Below, piece after piece: positions 37,601 through 47,082 of a stretch of 64,000 nt of DNA. Both the position numbers and the translations under genes were made by a program. Position 1 is the first letter of the stretch. Each line of letters starts with the position of its first letter. Below the pieces are notes generated by a model. It ran no database searches and was not told the DNA's origin. It saw only the letters and a program-made list of their open reading frames with translations. Source of the DNA: Mycobacterium aquaticum (GTDB lineage Bacteria; Actinomycetota; Actinomycetes; Mycobacteriales; Mycobacteriaceae); assembly GCF_002086485.1 (NCBI RefSeq), contig NZ_MVHF01000001.1, positions 186,001 through 250,000 of the forward strand. The letters run 5' to 3'.

Positions 37601-38995
37601 GCGATGCGGGCCCGGCTGATGTTGGACTGCTCGTCGGTGCGGGAACTCGCGGCTGCCGTCGACAACGACGAGGTCCGGCTCGACGACGGTGACGAGGAAT
37701 CAGGTCCGATCCCGTTGCTGCCCAACGGTCGCTGGCTCTACCAGTACGGTGATCCACGCCGGCTCGCGCAGACCGAGGCGTTCCGGCTGCCGGAGGGCAC
37801 CACCCGCGAGCACCTCGACACCGTGCTGCGCACCGTGATCGACGGGCACGAGGTTCTGCGCACGCGGCTCGACCGCGCCACCATGACGCTCGTCGCCCAC
37901 GATGCAGGCGCGGTGCTCTCCGAGGCGACCGCGTCCGGTGACCTGGCCGCCGCGGTGGCCGAGCAGGCCAAACTGTCGGTGGAACGGATTGACCCGCAAC
38001 AGGGCTCGACGCTCGATGCGGTGTGGCTGCACCATCCCGACGCGGGCGCGGGCGTGCTGATCCTCACCGGCCATGTGCTGGCGCTGGATCCGGCGTCGTG
38101 GCGGATCGTGGTCGGCGAACTCGAAACCGCTTGGCATGCCTTGGCGGCCGGGCGCACGCCCACGCCGGTGCGCGAGCACACCTCGCTGCGGCAGTGGTCG
38201 CGCCTGTTGTCCGACCGTGCGCTCAAGCTCGACACGTGCGATTTCTGGGAACGTCAATTCGACGGTGGCGATCCCGATCTCGGCATGAGACGCATCGATC
38301 CGGCCCACGACCGGATGGGCGACGTGGTGGTCGAGATGGCGTACGCCGAACCCGATGTCACCGCACGGCTGCTGGCCGGACCGGTGCCGGTGACCGAAGT
38401 GCTCGCGGCGACGACGGCCCGCGCGCTGACCACCTGGCGCAGGCTTCGTGGACAGCCCACGCCCGCGCCGTTGCTCGCGCTCGAAACCTACGGGCGCTCC
38501 GACGGCGTGCTCTCGACGGGCCTCGATGATGACGACGGCGACGTCGACACCGGGGACACCGCGGGGTTGCTCAGCATGATCTATCCGCTGCGGCTCACCG
38601 CCGACGATGCGCGCGGGGTGGCAGCGGAGGTCGCTGCCATCCCGGGTGACCCGATCGACTACGGCCTGCTGCGTCACCTTCGGCCTGACACCGCCGAAAG
38701 ACTTGGCGCCCACCGGGATCCGCAGATCCTGCTGAACTACCTCGGCCGCATCGAACTCAACTCTGCGGACAACGCCCTGCAACAGGACCGGTCCCTGACA
38801 GCTGCGGTGTCGCCCGTGCCAGAACCGCAGGTGGCGGTGCGCCACGAGTTGACCATCATGGCCGCGGTGATCGACGGCGACGGCGCCGCGATCCTCGGCA
38901 CCCAGTGGCGCACCCTGCCCGACATTCTCTCCGACGCCGACATCGCTGCCCTGCAAGCGATCTGGCTCGACTCCCTGCGAGAGGTGACCGCGTGA
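34607..38995 (+). CDS. mbtF: Mycobactin NRPS MbtF (C-A-PCP-E-like)
   Basis: 1462 residues. Condensation domain (HHITIDGWS about 144), adenylation domain (YIVFTSGTTGKPKG about 589), PCP (LGLDSIVALS about 982) and a C-terminal epimerase/condensation-like domain from about 1035. That domain reads GHVLALDPASWR where active epimerases have HHxxxDxxSW, so the second His is Val. Incorporates the terminal lysine, which cyclises to the caprolactam. No TE domain is present. ATGA overlap with mbtE and GTGA overlap with mbtG. Confidence 0.93.
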   Translation: MTATGTPRGVDDVLALSPLQQGLYSLAGLTDGDEGVDPYVIAMAADIDGLLDVELLRRCAEAMLVRHPNLRASFFQGNLSRPVAVVPSAVAVPWRHVSATETEALTIEAEERARPFDLGRGPLIRFLLIEKPELRWRLVIVAHHITIDGWSLPVFVGEFLTLYAAKGDDAALPASPRPYRDYIGWLAGLDQDASRARWRAHLAGLDAPTMLSPALSGREPRPGLPERTEVTLDEQQTTEILNGARSRGVTVNTLFQMAWAIILSAFTDRTDVVFGVTVSGRPDELAGVEAMVGLFINTVPLRVRLDPSQPVSRQCQALQREAADLRDHSYLSHTELRSLGDIGELYDTLLVYENFPPGGLVGSGDFPLAAAVLKPAALESLSHFPVTIAAHPTHGRLTVLVETLDGALGLLDPRALGQRVLAVVQRLLQLWDRPLREVTVTQAGEQQPAAAADTAERHGGFHTAFTTVAAQRLGSIALSWEGGELSYRQLEEAADTLAAGLHRRGVSTETPVPIRLRRGPDYVVAMLAVLKAGGLIVPLDPAMPDERVAEILRQTGASLVVDEALLAAVAGEPATEHRPASVHPGQGAYIVFTSGTTGKPKGVIGTHRALLAYGADHARRILRPAADRLGRPLRIAHAWSFTFDAAWQPLVALLDGHTVHIVGDEIQRDAEALVDTIGRYAIDMIDTTPSMFSQLRAAGLLSRVPLAVLALGGEAIDRAAWQGIRDECERTWMSAYNCYGPTETTVEAVVAAIREHTAPCIGVPTDSTTAYVLDHWLRPVPDGVAGELYLAGGQLTRGYVGRPGETASRFVADPFKPGARMYRTGDVVRRRPGPHAIEFLGRVDDQVKIRGFRVEPSEVAAVLRRQPGVRHAHVAVRRHRSGPRLTAYVCGDVPTAELRHTLSAILPRYLVPHHIIAVDEIPLTTNGKVDDTALAAFDATGRVDGSDAPATDTEKVLAEVLADMLDIGDVDVTADFLELGLDSIVALSVVQAVRRRGIAMRARLMLDCSSVRELAAAVDNDEVRLDDGDEESGPIPLLPNGRWLYQYGDPRRLAQTEAFRLPEGTTREHLDTVLRTVIDGHEVLRTRLDRATMTLVAHDAGAVLSEATASGDLAAAVAEQAKLSVERIDPQQGSTLDAVWLHHPDAGAGVLILTGHVLALDPASWRIVVGELETAWHALAAGRTPTPVREHTSLRQWSRLLSDRALKLDTCDFWERQFDGGDPDLGMRRIDPAHDRMGDVVVEMAYAEPDVTARLLAGPVPVTEVLAATTARALTTWRRLRGQPTPAPLLALETYGRSDGVLSTGLDDDDGDVDTGDTAGLLSMIYPLRLTADDARGVAAEVAAIPGDPIDYGLLRHLRPDTAERLGAHRDPQILLNYLGRIELNSADNALQQDRSLTAAVSPVPEPQVAVRHELTIMAAVIDGDGAAILGTQWRTLPDILSDADIAALQAIWLDSLREVTA

Positions 38996-40335
38996 GCACA
39001 CCCACCCTGGCCGTGATCGGTGCCGGCCCCAAAGCGATCGCGGTGGCAGCCAAGGCCGCCGAATTGCGGACCATGGGTGTGCCCGCACCCGAGGTCGTCG
39101 TCGTGGAACGTGCCGGCGTCGCGGCCAACTGGCAGGCCGTCGGCGGTTGGACCGACGGCCAGCACCGGCTGGGCACCAGTCCCGAAAAGGACGTCGGCTT
39201 CCCGTACCGGTCGTCGTTGGTGCCGCGCCGCAACGCCGAGCTCGACGAACGGATGATGCGGCACAGCTGGCAGTCGTTCCTGATCGACATCGGCCACTTC
39301 GCCGAGTGGGTCGACAGGGGCAGGCCTGCCCCGACCCATCGCCGGTGGAGCCAGTACCTGAACTGGGTGGCCGACAACGTCGGGATGACCGTGGTGTCCG
39401 GTGAGGTGACCGAGATCGGCGTCGACGACGGCCAGAGCGCCTGGGTGTTGAAGACCCACCACGACACCGTGCGCGCCGACGCGGTCATGGTGACCGGACC
39501 CGGGCAGGCCGAAAAGTCCATCCTGCCCGGCAATCCGAGGGTGCTGTCCATCGCGCAGTTCTGGCATCGCGCCGCTGCGCAAGAGCTGATCGCCGCGGAG
39601 CGGGTGGCGGTGATCGGTGGCGGGGAAACCGCGGCGACCATGCTCAATGAGCTTTTCCGCCACCGGGTTTCGACCATCACGGTGATCTCGCCGCAGGTCA
39701 CTCTCTTCACGCGGGGGGAAGGCTTCTTCGAGAACACCCTGTACTCGGATCCCACCCACTGGTCGGGCCTGACCCTGTCCGAACGCCGCGATGCCATGAA
39801 CCGCACCGACCGTGGGGTGTTCTCGGCGCGGGTTCAGGAAGCGCTGCTGGCCGACGACCGCATCCGGCATCTCCGCGGCCGGGTCGCCCATGCCGTCGCC
39901 CGCGACGAACGCATCCGGTTGACGCTGCTCAGCGACACGGGCGCCGAGCGTTCGGAGACCGTGCACGGTTTCGACCTGGTGATCGACGGATCCGGCGCGG
40001 ACGCATTGTGGTTCGTTCCGCTGCTGGCCCAGGATGCCCTCGACATGCTCGAACTGGGTCTGGGACGTCCGCTGACGGGGGAGAACCTGCAGGAGTCCAT
40101 CGGCGACGATCTCGCGGTCGCAGGCGTGACCCCGAAGCTGTTCCTACCAGGCCTGGCGGGTTTGAACCAGGGCCCCGGCTTCCCCAACCTCAGCTGCCTC
40201 GGATTGCTGTCCGACCGCGTGCTGGCCGCCGACCTGGGAGCCGGCTCCGCCATCAGAGACCGATCGATCAGGAGTACCGATGAGCGCTTGCGCGAAGAGG
40301 AGACCAGTACCGATGAGCACCAATCCGTTCGATGA
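38992..40335 (+). CDS. mbtG: Lysine N6-hydroxylase MbtG
   Basis: 447 residues, FAD/NADPH-dependent N-hydroxylating monooxygenase. FAD motif [15 protein letters not shown] at the N-terminus, NADPH motif [14 protein letters not shown] in the middle, and a C-terminal [19 protein letters not shown]. Hydroxylates the epsilon-amino group of lysine residues to give the hydroxamates that bind iron. GTG 38992 overlaps the mbtF stop (GTGA), which rules out the longer ORF start. The 3' end overlaps mbtH by 23 nt. Confidence 0.93.
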   Translation: MSTPTLAVIGAGPKAIAVAAKAAELRTMGVPAPEVVVVERAGVAANWQAVGGWTDGQHRLGTSPEKDVGFPYRSSLVPRRNAELDERMMRHSWQSFLIDIGHFAEWVDRGRPAPTHRRWSQYLNWVADNVGMTVVSGEVTEIGVDDGQSAWVLKTHHDTVRADAVMVTGPGQAEKSILPGNPRVLSIAQFWHRAAAQELIAAERVAVIGGGETAATMLNELFRHRVSTITVISPQVTLFTRGEGFFENTLYSDPTHWSGLTLSERRDAMNRTDRGVFSARVQEALLADDRIRHLRGRVAHAVARDERIRLTLLSDTGAERSETVHGFDLVIDGSGADALWFVPLLAQDALDMLELGLGRPLTGENLQESIGDDLAVAGVTPKLFLPGLAGLNQGPGFPNLSCLGLLSDRVLAADLGAGSAIRDRSIRSTDERLREEETSTDEHQSVR

Positions 40336-40525
40336 CGAGCGCGGCACCTTCGTCGTTCTGGTGAACGACGAGGACCAATTCAGCCTGTGGCCGGCGTTCG
40401 CCGACGTGCCCGTCGGCTGGCGGGTGGTCTTCGGTGAGGGCAGCCGGTCGGATTGCCTGGACTATGTCGAGCAGACCTGGACCGATTTGCGGCCCCGGAG
40501 CCTGCGTGAGGTCATGGCCCGGTAG
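40313..40525 (+). CDS. mbtH: MbtH-like NRPS accessory protein
   Basis: 70 residues from ATG 40313 ([11 protein letters not shown]). Family signature: [19 protein letters not shown] and [21 protein letters not shown]. MbtH proteins bind adenylation domains and are needed for their activity. An upstream in-frame ATG at 40280 has AGGAG 5 nt before it and would add 11 residues; both ATGs follow a repeated AGTACCG. The shorter form is preferred by family length. Confidence 0.93.
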   Translation: MSTNPFDDERGTFVVLVNDEDQFSLWPAFADVPVGWRVVFGEGSRSDCLDYVEQTWTDLRPRSLREVMAR

Positions 40526-40539
40526 CTGGGCCGTCGCTG

Positions 40540-40851
40540 TCACATCTGGGGCAGCGGCGAATCCATGTCATACAGCCGGGCGTGCAGGATGGTGCGGTTT
40601 CGCAGCGCCGCACGGACCGCGCGGTGCAGACCGTCCTCCAGATAGATGTCGCCGCGCCATCTCACCGCGTGCGGGAACAGGTCGCCGTAGAACGTCGAAT
40701 CCTCCGACAGCAGTCGGTCCAGGGCCAGCACGGTCGTGGTGGTGACGATCTCGTCCAGCCGTAGCTGCCGAGGTGGGATGCGTGACCAGTCGCGGTAGGT
40801 CAACCCGTGTTCGGGGTACGGCTTGCCCTCGATGACACCTTTGAAGATCAT
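40540..40851 (-). CDS. Conserved protein, Rv2375-like, with ParB-like DGxHR motif
   Basis: 103 residues. Starts MIFKGVIEGKPYPEH, GGAGG lying about 10 nt upstream. The C-terminal half has LEDGLHRAVRAALRNRTILHARLYD, resembling the DGxHRxxAA helix of ParB/sulfiredoxin-type domains. In M. tuberculosis the equivalent gene (Rv2375) also sits between mbtH and hrcA. Function unknown; the fold call is weak. It converges on mbtH with a 14-nt gap and is divergent from hrcA. Confidence 0.65.
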   Translation of the reverse strand: MIFKGVIEGKPYPEHGLTYRDWSRIPPRQLRLDEIVTTTTVLALDRLLSEDSTFYGDLFPHAVRWRGDIYLEDGLHRAVRAALRNRTILHARLYDMDSPLPQM

Positions 40852-40885
40852 CGCCGACCTGCCTCCGGGCTACCTGTACGCGGTC

Positions 40886-40909
40886 TTGGCAACGGCATGG
40901 TTGCCAAGG
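40886..40909. promoter_or_regulatory. Perfect inverted repeat upstream of hrcA and the Rv2375-like gene
   Basis: CTTGGCAAC (40886-40894) and GTTGCCAAG (40901-40909) are exact reverse complements around GGCATG. The site is 35 nt before the Rv2375-like start and 115 nt before hrcA. It is not a CIRCE element. It looks like a repressor or activator operator. Confidence 0.5.
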
Positions 40910-41023
40910 CTAGTACCCGCACCCGTCTGTCCGCACCAACTACGGAGTCGGTAAAGGTCCAGCTGGTCAGTAAAATAGATCAAGCGATCTGAGCTTGACG
41001 TCGACTCGAAGGGCAGGTGAACC

Positions 41024-42055
41024 GTGGGTAGTGCCGACGACCGTCGTTTCGAGGTGCTGCGCGCCATCGTTGCCGACTTCGTTGCCACCAAAGAGCCCAT
41101 CGGCTCGAAGACTCTCGTCGAACGGCACAATCTCGGTGTGTCCAGCGCGACCGTGCGCAACGACATGGCGGTGTTGGAGGCCGAGGGCTACATCACCCAA
41201 CCGCACACCAGCTCGGGCCGGGTGCCCACCGAGAAGGGGTACCGGGAGTTCGTCGACCGCATCGACAACGTCAAACCGCTGTCGTCGTCGGAGCGGCGCG
41301 CGATCCTCAACTTCCTGGAGTCCGGCGTCGACCTCGACGACGTGCTGCGTCGGGCCGTGCGGCTGCTGGCGCAACTGACCCGGCAGGTGGCCATCGTCCA
41401 ATACCCGACACTGTCCACGTCGACGGTGCGCCACCTCGAGGTGGTGGCTCTGACCCCGGCCCGGCTGCTGCTGGTCGTCATCACCGACACCGGCCGGGTG
41501 GATCAGCGGATCGTGGAACTCGGCGACGCCATCGACGATCACCAGCTGTCCAAGCTGCGGGAGATGCTGGGCCAGGCACTCGAGGGCAAACCGCTGACTG
41601 CGGCGTCGGTCGCGGTGTCCGATCTCGCCAGCCAGCTCAACGGCAGCGGCGGCCTCGCCGACGCGGTCGGCCGCTCGGCCACCGTGCTGGTCGAGACACT
41701 CGTCGAGCACGTCGAGGAGCGGCTGCTGCTCGGCGGGACGGCCAACCTGACCCGCAACACCGCAGACTTCGGCGGTTCGCTGCGGTCGGTGCTCGAAGCG
41801 CTGGAGGAGCAGGTCGTGGTGTTGCGGCTGTTGGCCGCGCAGCAGGAGGCAGGCAAGGTGACGGTGCGCATCGGTCACGAGACCGAAGCCGAGCAGATGG
41901 TGGGGACGTCGGTGGTGAGTACCACCTACGGCAGTTCGGGCAAGGTGTACGGCGGCATGGGTGTGGTGGGACCCACTCGAATGGACTATCCGGGAACTAT
42001 CGCTAATGTCGCTGCGGTTGCTCTCTACATAGGTGAAGTCTTAGGCAGCCGCTGA
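41024..42055 (+). CDS. hrcA: Heat-inducible transcriptional repressor HrcA
   Basis: 343 residues. N-terminal winged helix ([33 protein letters not shown], about 27-60), then [16 protein letters not shown] and the C-terminal GAF-like HrcA domain ending [16 protein letters not shown]. Represses groEL-type heat-shock genes at CIRCE sites, helped by GroEL. GTG start; TAAAAT at 40971-40976 may be its -10. dnaJ2 follows after 30 nt. Confidence 0.93.
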   Translation: MGSADDRRFEVLRAIVADFVATKEPIGSKTLVERHNLGVSSATVRNDMAVLEAEGYITQPHTSSGRVPTEKGYREFVDRIDNVKPLSSSERRAILNFLESGVDLDDVLRRAVRLLAQLTRQVAIVQYPTLSTSTVRHLEVVALTPARLLLVVITDTGRVDQRIVELGDAIDDHQLSKLREMLGQALEGKPLTAASVAVSDLASQLNGSGGLADAVGRSATVLVETLVEHVEERLLLGGTANLTRNTADFGGSLRSVLEALEEQVVVLRLLAAQQEAGKVTVRIGHETEAEQMVGTSVVSTTYGSSGKVYGGMGVVGPTRMDYPGTIANVAAVALYIGEVLGSR

Positions 42056-42085
42056 GCGGCATCTGAAAGGTCAGGCAAGGTCAGC

Positions 42086-43237
42086 GTGGCACGCGATTAT
42101 TACGGCTTGCTCGGAGTGAGCAGTGGTGCGAGTGATTCGGAGATCAAGCGCGCCTATCGGCGGCTGGCCCGCGAACTGCATCCCGACGTCAATCCCGACG
42201 AGCAGGCCCAGGCTCGGTTCACCGAGATCCAGCTCGCCTACGAGGTGCTCAGCGATCCCGAGAAGCGCCGCATCGTGGACATGGGCGGGGATCCGTTGGA
42301 GTCGGTCGGCGGCGCGGCGAACGGCGGGTTCAGCGGCTTCGGTGGGCTCGGCGATGTGTTCGAGGCGTTCTTCGGCGGCGGCACCACGTCACGTGGTCCG
42401 ATCGGCCGGGTCCGGCCGGGTGCGGATTCGCTCCTGCGGATGCGTCTGGACCTGGAGGAATGCGCCACCGGGGTGACCAAGCAGGTCACCGTCGACACCG
42501 CGGTGCTGTGCGACCTGTGCCAGGGCAAGGGGACCAACGGAAAATCCACCCCGGTCACGTGCGACACCTGTGGCGGACGCGGTGAGATCCAGACCGTGCA
42601 GAGGTCGCTGCTGGGTCAGGTCATGACAGCGCGTCCGTGTCCCGTGTGCGGCGGTGTCGGCGAGGTGATCCCGGATCCGTGCACCCGCTGCGGCGGAGAC
42701 GGCCGCGTGCGCTCGCGGCGCGAGATCAGCGTCAAGATCCCGGCCGGTGTCGGCGACGGCATGCGGGTGCGGCTGGCAGCCCAGGGCGAGGTGGGCCCGG
42801 GTGGCGGCCCGGCAGGCGACCTGTATGTCGAGGTCCACGAAAAGCAACATCCCATCTTCGTGCGCGACGGGGACGACCTGCACTGCACGGTGTCCGTGCC
42901 GATGGTCGACGCCGCGTTGGGCACGACCGTCACCGTGACGGGCATCCTCGACGGCGACACCGAGATCACCGTCGCCGCAGGCACCCAACCCGGGGCGGTC
43001 ACCACGCTGCGCGGGCACGGCATGCCGCATCTGCGCTCGGGCGTGCGCGGCGACCTGCACGCGCACGTCGACGTGGTGGTGCCGACGCGGCTCGATCACA
43101 CCGACATCGAGCTGCTGACCAAGCTCAAGGAGAACCGCACCCGTGACACCGCCGAGGTGCGCTCGACGCAGTCGGCGTCGGCGACCGGGAACGGCGGACT
43201 GTTCAGCCGGCTGCGCGAGACGTTCTCCGGCCGCTGA
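42086..43237 (+). CDS. dnaJ2: Co-chaperone DnaJ2
   Basis: 383 residues. J domain with HPD ([12 protein letters not shown]) at the start, Gly/Phe-rich linker ([10 protein letters not shown]), then a zinc domain with four CxxCxGxG repeats ([32 protein letters not shown]), and the substrate-binding C-terminus. Stimulates DnaK. GTG start. Sits directly after hrcA, the usual actinobacterial hrcA-dnaJ2 pair. Confidence 0.94.
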   Translation: MARDYYGLLGVSSGASDSEIKRAYRRLARELHPDVNPDEQAQARFTEIQLAYEVLSDPEKRRIVDMGGDPLESVGGAANGGFSGFGGLGDVFEAFFGGGTTSRGPIGRVRPGADSLLRMRLDLEECATGVTKQVTVDTAVLCDLCQGKGTNGKSTPVTCDTCGGRGEIQTVQRSLLGQVMTARPCPVCGGVGEVIPDPCTRCGGDGRVRSRREISVKIPAGVGDGMRVRLAAQGEVGPGGGPAGDLYVEVHEKQHPIFVRDGDDLHCTVSVPMVDAALGTTVTVTGILDGDTEITVAAGTQPGAVTTLRGHGMPHLRSGVRGDLHAHVDVVVPTRLDHTDIELLTKLKENRTRDTAEVRSTQSASATGNGGLFSRLRETFSGR

Positions 43238-43252
43238 CGTCGTGGCACCGCT

Positions 43253-44002
43253 GTGACGAGGGCACTGTTCTACCTCGACGCGTTGCCCGCGGCCGGTGAG
43301 TTGGCACTGCTCGACGGTGACGAGGGCTTCCACGCGGCCAATGTGCGCCGCATCCGTACCGGGGAAGAGATCGACCTCGCCGACGGCGCGGGCACCCTGG
43401 CGCACTGTGTCGTCGAGGACACCGCCAAAGGGCGGTTGTCGGCGCGGGTGCTGCAGCGGTGCGTCGTCGCCGCCTCCAGCCCGCAGGTGACCATCGTGCA
43501 GGCGCTGCCCAAGTCCGACCGCTCCGAGTTGGCCGTGGAACTGGCCACCGAGGCCGGCGCGGACGCTTTCCTCGCCTGGCAGTCGGCCCGCTGCGTGGCC
43601 CGCTGGGACGGTCCGAAGGCCGACAAGGGTCTACGCCGGTGGGACGCGGTGGCTCGCGCGGCATCCCGCCAGTCCCGCCGGGCCCGCATCCCGACGGTCG
43701 ACGGCGTGGTGTCGACGGCCGAGTTGACCCGGCGCGTCGCCGATGCGGTGGCCGGCGGTGCACTCGTGCTGGCGCTGCACGAGTCGGCGACCGCGCCGAT
43801 CACCGAACTGGCTCTCGCTCAAGCCGATTCAGTGATGTTGATCGTCGGTCCGGAGGGCGGTATCGCCGACGAGGAGATCGCCGCGCTGACGGCGGCCGGA
43901 GCCAAGGCGGTACGGCTGGGGCCGACGGTGCTGCGCACGTCGACGGCCGCGGCGGTCGCGCTGGGTGCGATCGGTGCGCTCACTACCCGTTGGTCGCTGT
44001 AA
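43253..44002 (+). CDS. rsmE: 16S rRNA m3U1498 methyltransferase RsmE
   Basis: 249 residues with an N-terminal PUA-like domain and a SPOUT methyltransferase domain. The SAM-binding knot is visible in [17 protein letters not shown] and [13 protein letters not shown]. Methylates U1498 of 16S rRNA. GTG start 15 nt after dnaJ2, so co-transcribed with hrcA-dnaJ2. Confidence 0.92.
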   Translation: MTRALFYLDALPAAGELALLDGDEGFHAANVRRIRTGEEIDLADGAGTLAHCVVEDTAKGRLSARVLQRCVVAASSPQVTIVQALPKSDRSELAVELATEAGADAFLAWQSARCVARWDGPKADKGLRRWDAVARAASRQSRRARIPTVDGVVSTAELTRRVADAVAGGALVLALHESATAPITELALAQADSVMLIVGPEGGIADEEIAALTAAGAKAVRLGPTVLRTSTAAAVALGAIGALTTRWSL

Positions 44003-44060
44003 CCAGCGTGGATCAGTAGCCAGCCGCGGTTTTCGACTCGGCGGTGACACAGGTGGAATG

Positions 44061-44097
44061 CGATCAATTCCTGCCACCTGCCGATCAATTTCTGCCA
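44061..44097. repeat. 16-bp direct repeat, 21-bp period
   Basis: CGATCAATTCCTGCCA (44061-44076) and CGATCAATTTCTGCCA (44082-44097) differ at one base. The 21-bp spacing is two helical turns, as expected for two regulator molecules on one DNA face. It lies upstream of the small secreted-protein gene. Confidence 0.5.
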
Positions 44098-44195
44098 TCG
44101 GAATTAAGTCCCTGACCTGCGTGTTCTAACCATCAGACCGGCGATGAACACACCACCGGCCGACACCTCAGAAGACGAAGGGTCCGGGGATCACC

Positions 44196-44363
44196 ATGAA
44201 GAAGTTCGGATTTGCCACCATGATCGCCAGTGGAATGGCCGCCGCGGTCCTGGGCTTGGCCGGCGCTGCGCAGGCGGACGTCAGCCACCACGACTGGCTG
44301 GACCAGATCGGCCCGCATGTGACCGTGCCGCAGGTCGACACCACCGTGCACCAGAGCCACTGA
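44196..44363 (+). CDS. Small secreted protein, 55 residues
   Basis: MKKFGFATMIASGMAAAVLG begins a classical Sec signal peptide with cleavage likely after AGAAQA (about residue 27). The mature part is only about 28 residues, rich in His and Asp (DVSHHDWLDQ, ending VDTTVHQSH). A G-rich ribosome binding region (GGGG) precedes the ATG. A strong hairpin terminator follows 18 nt after the stop, so it is a monocistronic unit. Similar tiny exported proteins occur in mycobacteria; function unknown. His spacing suggests metal binding, as a guess only. Confidence 0.65.
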   Translation: MKKFGFATMIASGMAAAVLGLAGAAQADVSHHDWLDQIGPHVTVPQVDTTVHQSH

Positions 44364-44380
44364 CGCTCATCACTGATCGC

Positions 44381-44407
44381 AAAGGGCGCCCCGCTGGGGC
44401 GCCCTTT
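44381..44407 (+). terminator. Strong hairpin terminator
   Basis: AAAGGGCGCCCC and GGGGCGCCCTTT form a perfect 12-bp stem with a 3-nt loop (GCT). No long U-tract follows. It separates the small secreted-protein gene from phoH. Confidence 0.85.
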
Positions 44408-44524
44408 CCGTGTCGGCGCTGCTTATCCATTGGGACGGTGTCAGCGACCGGCGGTAAACTGGGCTGAGCAAACCATCCTGGAACTGCCATAACTCGACAT
44501 CCGGAAGTAGGAACCAAACCCCAC

Positions 44525-46531
44525 GTGACGCCCCGCGAGACAACAGCCGATTCCTCGGCCTCCACATCGGAATCGGTCCGCAGCAGCATCAGTGTTCAAC
44601 CCGACATCATCGTGGGTCTGCTGGGTTCGGCTGACGGAAACCTGAGGGCACTCGAACGCCTGCTCGCCGCCGACATCCACGTGCGCGGCAACGAGATCAC
44701 CTTTTCCGGCGAGCCCGCCGACGTCGCCTTGGCCGAACGTGTCGTCGCCGAGTTGGTGGCCGTGGTCTCCAGCGGACAGGCGGTGACCCCGGACGCGGTG
44801 CGCCACAGCGTCGCGATCCTCACCGGCACCGACGACGAGTCGCCCGCCGAGGTATTGACGCTGGACATCCTGGCCCGGCGCGGCAAGACCATCCGGCCCA
44901 AGACGCTCAACCAGAAGCGCTACGTCGACGCCATCGATGCCCACACCATCGTGTTCGGCATCGGTCCGGCAGGTACCGGCAAGACCTATCTGGCCATGGC
45001 CAAGGCCGTCAGTGCCCTGCAGACCAAGCAGGTCAGCCGCATCATCCTGACCCGGCCCGCGGTCGAAGCCGGTGAGCGCCTCGGCTTCCTGCCCGGCACC
45101 CTGAGCGAGAAGATCGACCCGTACCTGCGGCCGCTTTACGACGCCCTGCACGACATGATGGATCCCGAGCTGATCCCAAAGCTGATGAGCGCCGGGGTGA
45201 TCGAGGTCGCGCCGCTGGCTTATATGCGGGGCCGGGCGCAGCCCTTGTTCACCAACGTGCTCACGCCTGACGGCTTCCGAGCGATCGGCGAGATCAAGGT
45301 CGGCGACTTCGTGATCGGCTCGGACGGTTCGCCCACCGAGGTGACGGGCGTCTACCCGCAGGGCTTCAAGGAGGTCTACCGGGTATACACGCAGGACGGC
45401 GCGTCGACGATGGCGTCCGGCGACCATCTGTGGGCTGTCTACACGGCTTCGGACCGACGGCGAAACAAGCCGGCTCGGGTGCTGGAGACCAAGGAGATGA
45501 TCGGGAATCTCCGATCGGCCCACGCCCACCGCTACGAGCTGCCGCTGCTGAGTGCTCCGGTGACGTTCGAATCTCGGCCGGTGCCGATGGATCCGTACGC
45601 CCTGGGGTTGTTGTTGGGCGACGGATGCTTCTCCTCCCGCGCGACCCCGACCTTCGCGACCAAGGATCCGGAGCTGGCGGAAGCGCTCGAGGCCCTCGGC
45701 TTGTCCGGCAAGAAATCTGACTCCAAATTCGTCCCCGAGGACTATCTGTTCAACTCGGCCGATGTGCGCCTCGCGGTGTTGCAAGGTCTGCTCGATACCG
45801 ACGGCGGTCCCGTCACCCAGCAGGGCCGCACATGCCGCATTCAGTACACGACAGTTTCCGATCAGCTGTGCGACAACGTGATCTTCCTCGTCGAGTCACT
45901 GGGTGGGGTTGTCTACCTACGCACGCGTGATGCCGACGGGCGCAAGCCCGGACTGGCCCGGGGGCGCGAGGTTCATCACCGTTCTGACGCCCACGTTCTC
46001 GACATCCGCCTACCTGCAGGCGTCGTACCGTTCCGGCTGTCGCGTAAGGCGGCGAAGTACGACGAGACGGGTGGCGGCCGGCCGATGCGGTTCATCGACC
46101 GCATCGAACCGGCGGGCACCACGGAAGCCGTGTGCATCAGCGTCGCGGCCCAGGACTCGCTCTACGTCACCGAGGACTTCCTACTCACCCACAACACCCT
46201 CAACGACGCGTTCATCATCCTCGACGAGGCGCAGAACACCACCGCCGAGCAGATGAAGATGTTCCTGACGCGGCTCGGGTTCGGATCCAAGGTCGTCGTC
46301 ACCGGCGACATCACCCAGATGGACCTGCCCGGCGGCGCCACCTCCGGTTTGCGCGCGGCCATGACCATTCTCGACGGCATCGAGGACATCCACTTCGCCG
46401 AACTGACCAGCGCCGACGTGGTGCGCCACCGGCTGGTGTCGGAAATCGTCGACGCTTACGCACGACATGAGGAGCCGGCATTGCTGAACCGGGCCCAGCG
46501 CCGATCGTCCACCGGGCGGTCGCGGCGATGA
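44525..46531 (+). CDS. phoH: PhoH-like ATPase interrupted by an intein
   Basis: 668 codons, of which about 320 are an intein, leaving a 348-residue PhoH (M. tuberculosis PhoH1 is of similar size). The N-extein has an RNA-binding-like region and the P-loop GPAGTGKT (about 147-154), and ends PLAYMRGR. The C-extein resumes [15 protein letters not shown], the Walker B segment. PhoH proteins are ATPases linked to RNA helicase/nuclease activity. GTG 44525; TAAACT (44455-44460) may be the -10. Stop overlaps ybeY by 4 nt. Confidence 0.93.
   Translation: MTPRETTADSSASTSESVRSSISVQPDIIVGLLGSADGNLRALERLLAADIHVRGNEITFSGEPADVALAERVVAELVAVVSSGQAVTPDAVRHSVAILTGTDDESPAEVLTLDILARRGKTIRPKTLNQKRYVDAIDAHTIVFGIGPAGTGKTYLAMAKAVSALQTKQVSRIILTRPAVEAGERLGFLPGTLSEKIDPYLRPLYDALHDMMDPELIPKLMSAGVIEVAPLAYMRGRAQPLFTNVLTPDGFRAIGEIKVGDFVIGSDGSPTEVTGVYPQGFKEVYRVYTQDGASTMASGDHLWAVYTASDRRRNKPARVLETKEMIGNLRSAHAHRYELPLLSAPVTFESRPVPMDPYALGLLLGDGCFSSRATPTFATKDPELAEALEALGLSGKKSDSKFVPEDYLFNSADVRLAVLQGLLDTDGGPVTQQGRTCRIQYTTVSDQLCDNVIFLVESLGGVVYLRTRDADGRKPGLARGREVHHRSDAHVLDIRLPAGVVPFRLSRKAAKYDETGGGRPMRFIDRIEPAGTTEAVCISVAAQDSLYVTEDFLLTHNTLNDAFIILDEAQNTTAEQMKMFLTRLGFGSKVVVTGDITQMDLPGGATSGLRAAMTILDGIEDIHFAELTSADVVRHRLVSEIVDAYARHEEPALLNRAQRRSSTGRSRR
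45236..46195 (+). mobile_element. Class 3-type intein with LAGLIDADG/DOD endonuclease in PhoH
   Basis: The intein starts at Ala ([14 protein letters not shown]) and ends THN before Thr of the C-extein. It lacks an N-terminal Cys or Ser nucleophile. It shows the W-C-T set of class 3 inteins: Trp in block B (GDHLW), Cys in block F (EAVCISV) and Thr before HN in block G. Endonuclease blocks [10 protein letters not shown] and [11 protein letters not shown] keep both acidic residues, so homing may be possible. 320 residues; reading frame intact on both sides. Confidence 0.88.
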
Positions 46532-47082
46532 GCATCGAGGTATCCAACGAGTCGGGCATCGACGTCTCGGAATCGGAACTGATCAGCGTCGCCCGGTTCG
46601 TCATCGAGAAGATGGATGTGCATCCGGCAGCCGAACTTTCGATGGTTTTGGTGGACAGCGCCGCGATGGCCGACCTGCACATGCGGTGGATGGACCTGCC
46701 CGGGCCCACCGACGTCATGAGCTTCCCGATGGACGAGCTGGAGCCCGGTGGCCGCCCGGATTCGCCCGAGCCCGGCCCGGCGATGCTGGGCGACATCGTG
46801 CTGTGCCCGGAGTTCGCCGAGCAACAGGCAGTCAAGGCCGGGCATTCGCTCGGCCAGGAGCTGGCATTGCTGACGGTTCACGGCGTGCTGCACCTGCTGG
46901 GCTACGACCACGCTGAGCCCGACGAGGAGAAAGAGATGTTCGCCCTGCAGCGCCAGCTCCTCGAGGAGTGGGTGGCCAACCAGGTGCAGGCCTATCACGA
47001 CGACCGCCAGACGCAGAAGGATCAGCGCCTGCTGGACGAGTCCCGATACTTCGATGAATTCAACTGCGGCGACCAACCGTGA
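46528..47082 (+). CDS. ybeY: rRNA maturation endonuclease YbeY
   Basis: 184 residues. The zinc-binding motif [11 protein letters not shown] (about 118-128) is diagnostic; [10 protein letters not shown] and TDVMSFPMD are also conserved. Single-strand endoribonuclease for 16S rRNA 3' processing. ATGA overlap with phoH and GTGA overlap with the next gene. C-terminus is longer than in E. coli. Confidence 0.93.
   Translation: MSIEVSNESGIDVSESELISVARFVIEKMDVHPAAELSMVLVDSAAMADLHMRWMDLPGPTDVMSFPMDELEPGGRPDSPEPGPAMLGDIVLCPEFAEQQAVKAGHSLGQELALLTVHGVLHLLGYDHAEPDEEKEMFALQRQLLEEWVANQVQAYHDDRQTQKDQRLLDESRYFDEFNCGDQP

Noticed and set aside
40313..40318. Possible CRISPR or tandem repeat near mbtH
   Set aside because: Only two copies of a 13-bp unit overlapping start codons; no spacers and no cas genes.
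40852..41023. CIRCE element before hrcA
   Set aside because: No TTAGCACTC/GAGTGCTAA pair is present; the palindrome found there is unrelated in sequence and spacing.
45236..46195. Reading the PhoH insert as a fused extra domain
   Set aside because: The insert ends in HN before Thr, has intein splicing and DOD endonuclease blocks, and its removal restores a continuous PhoH sequence (MRGR-TLNDAF).
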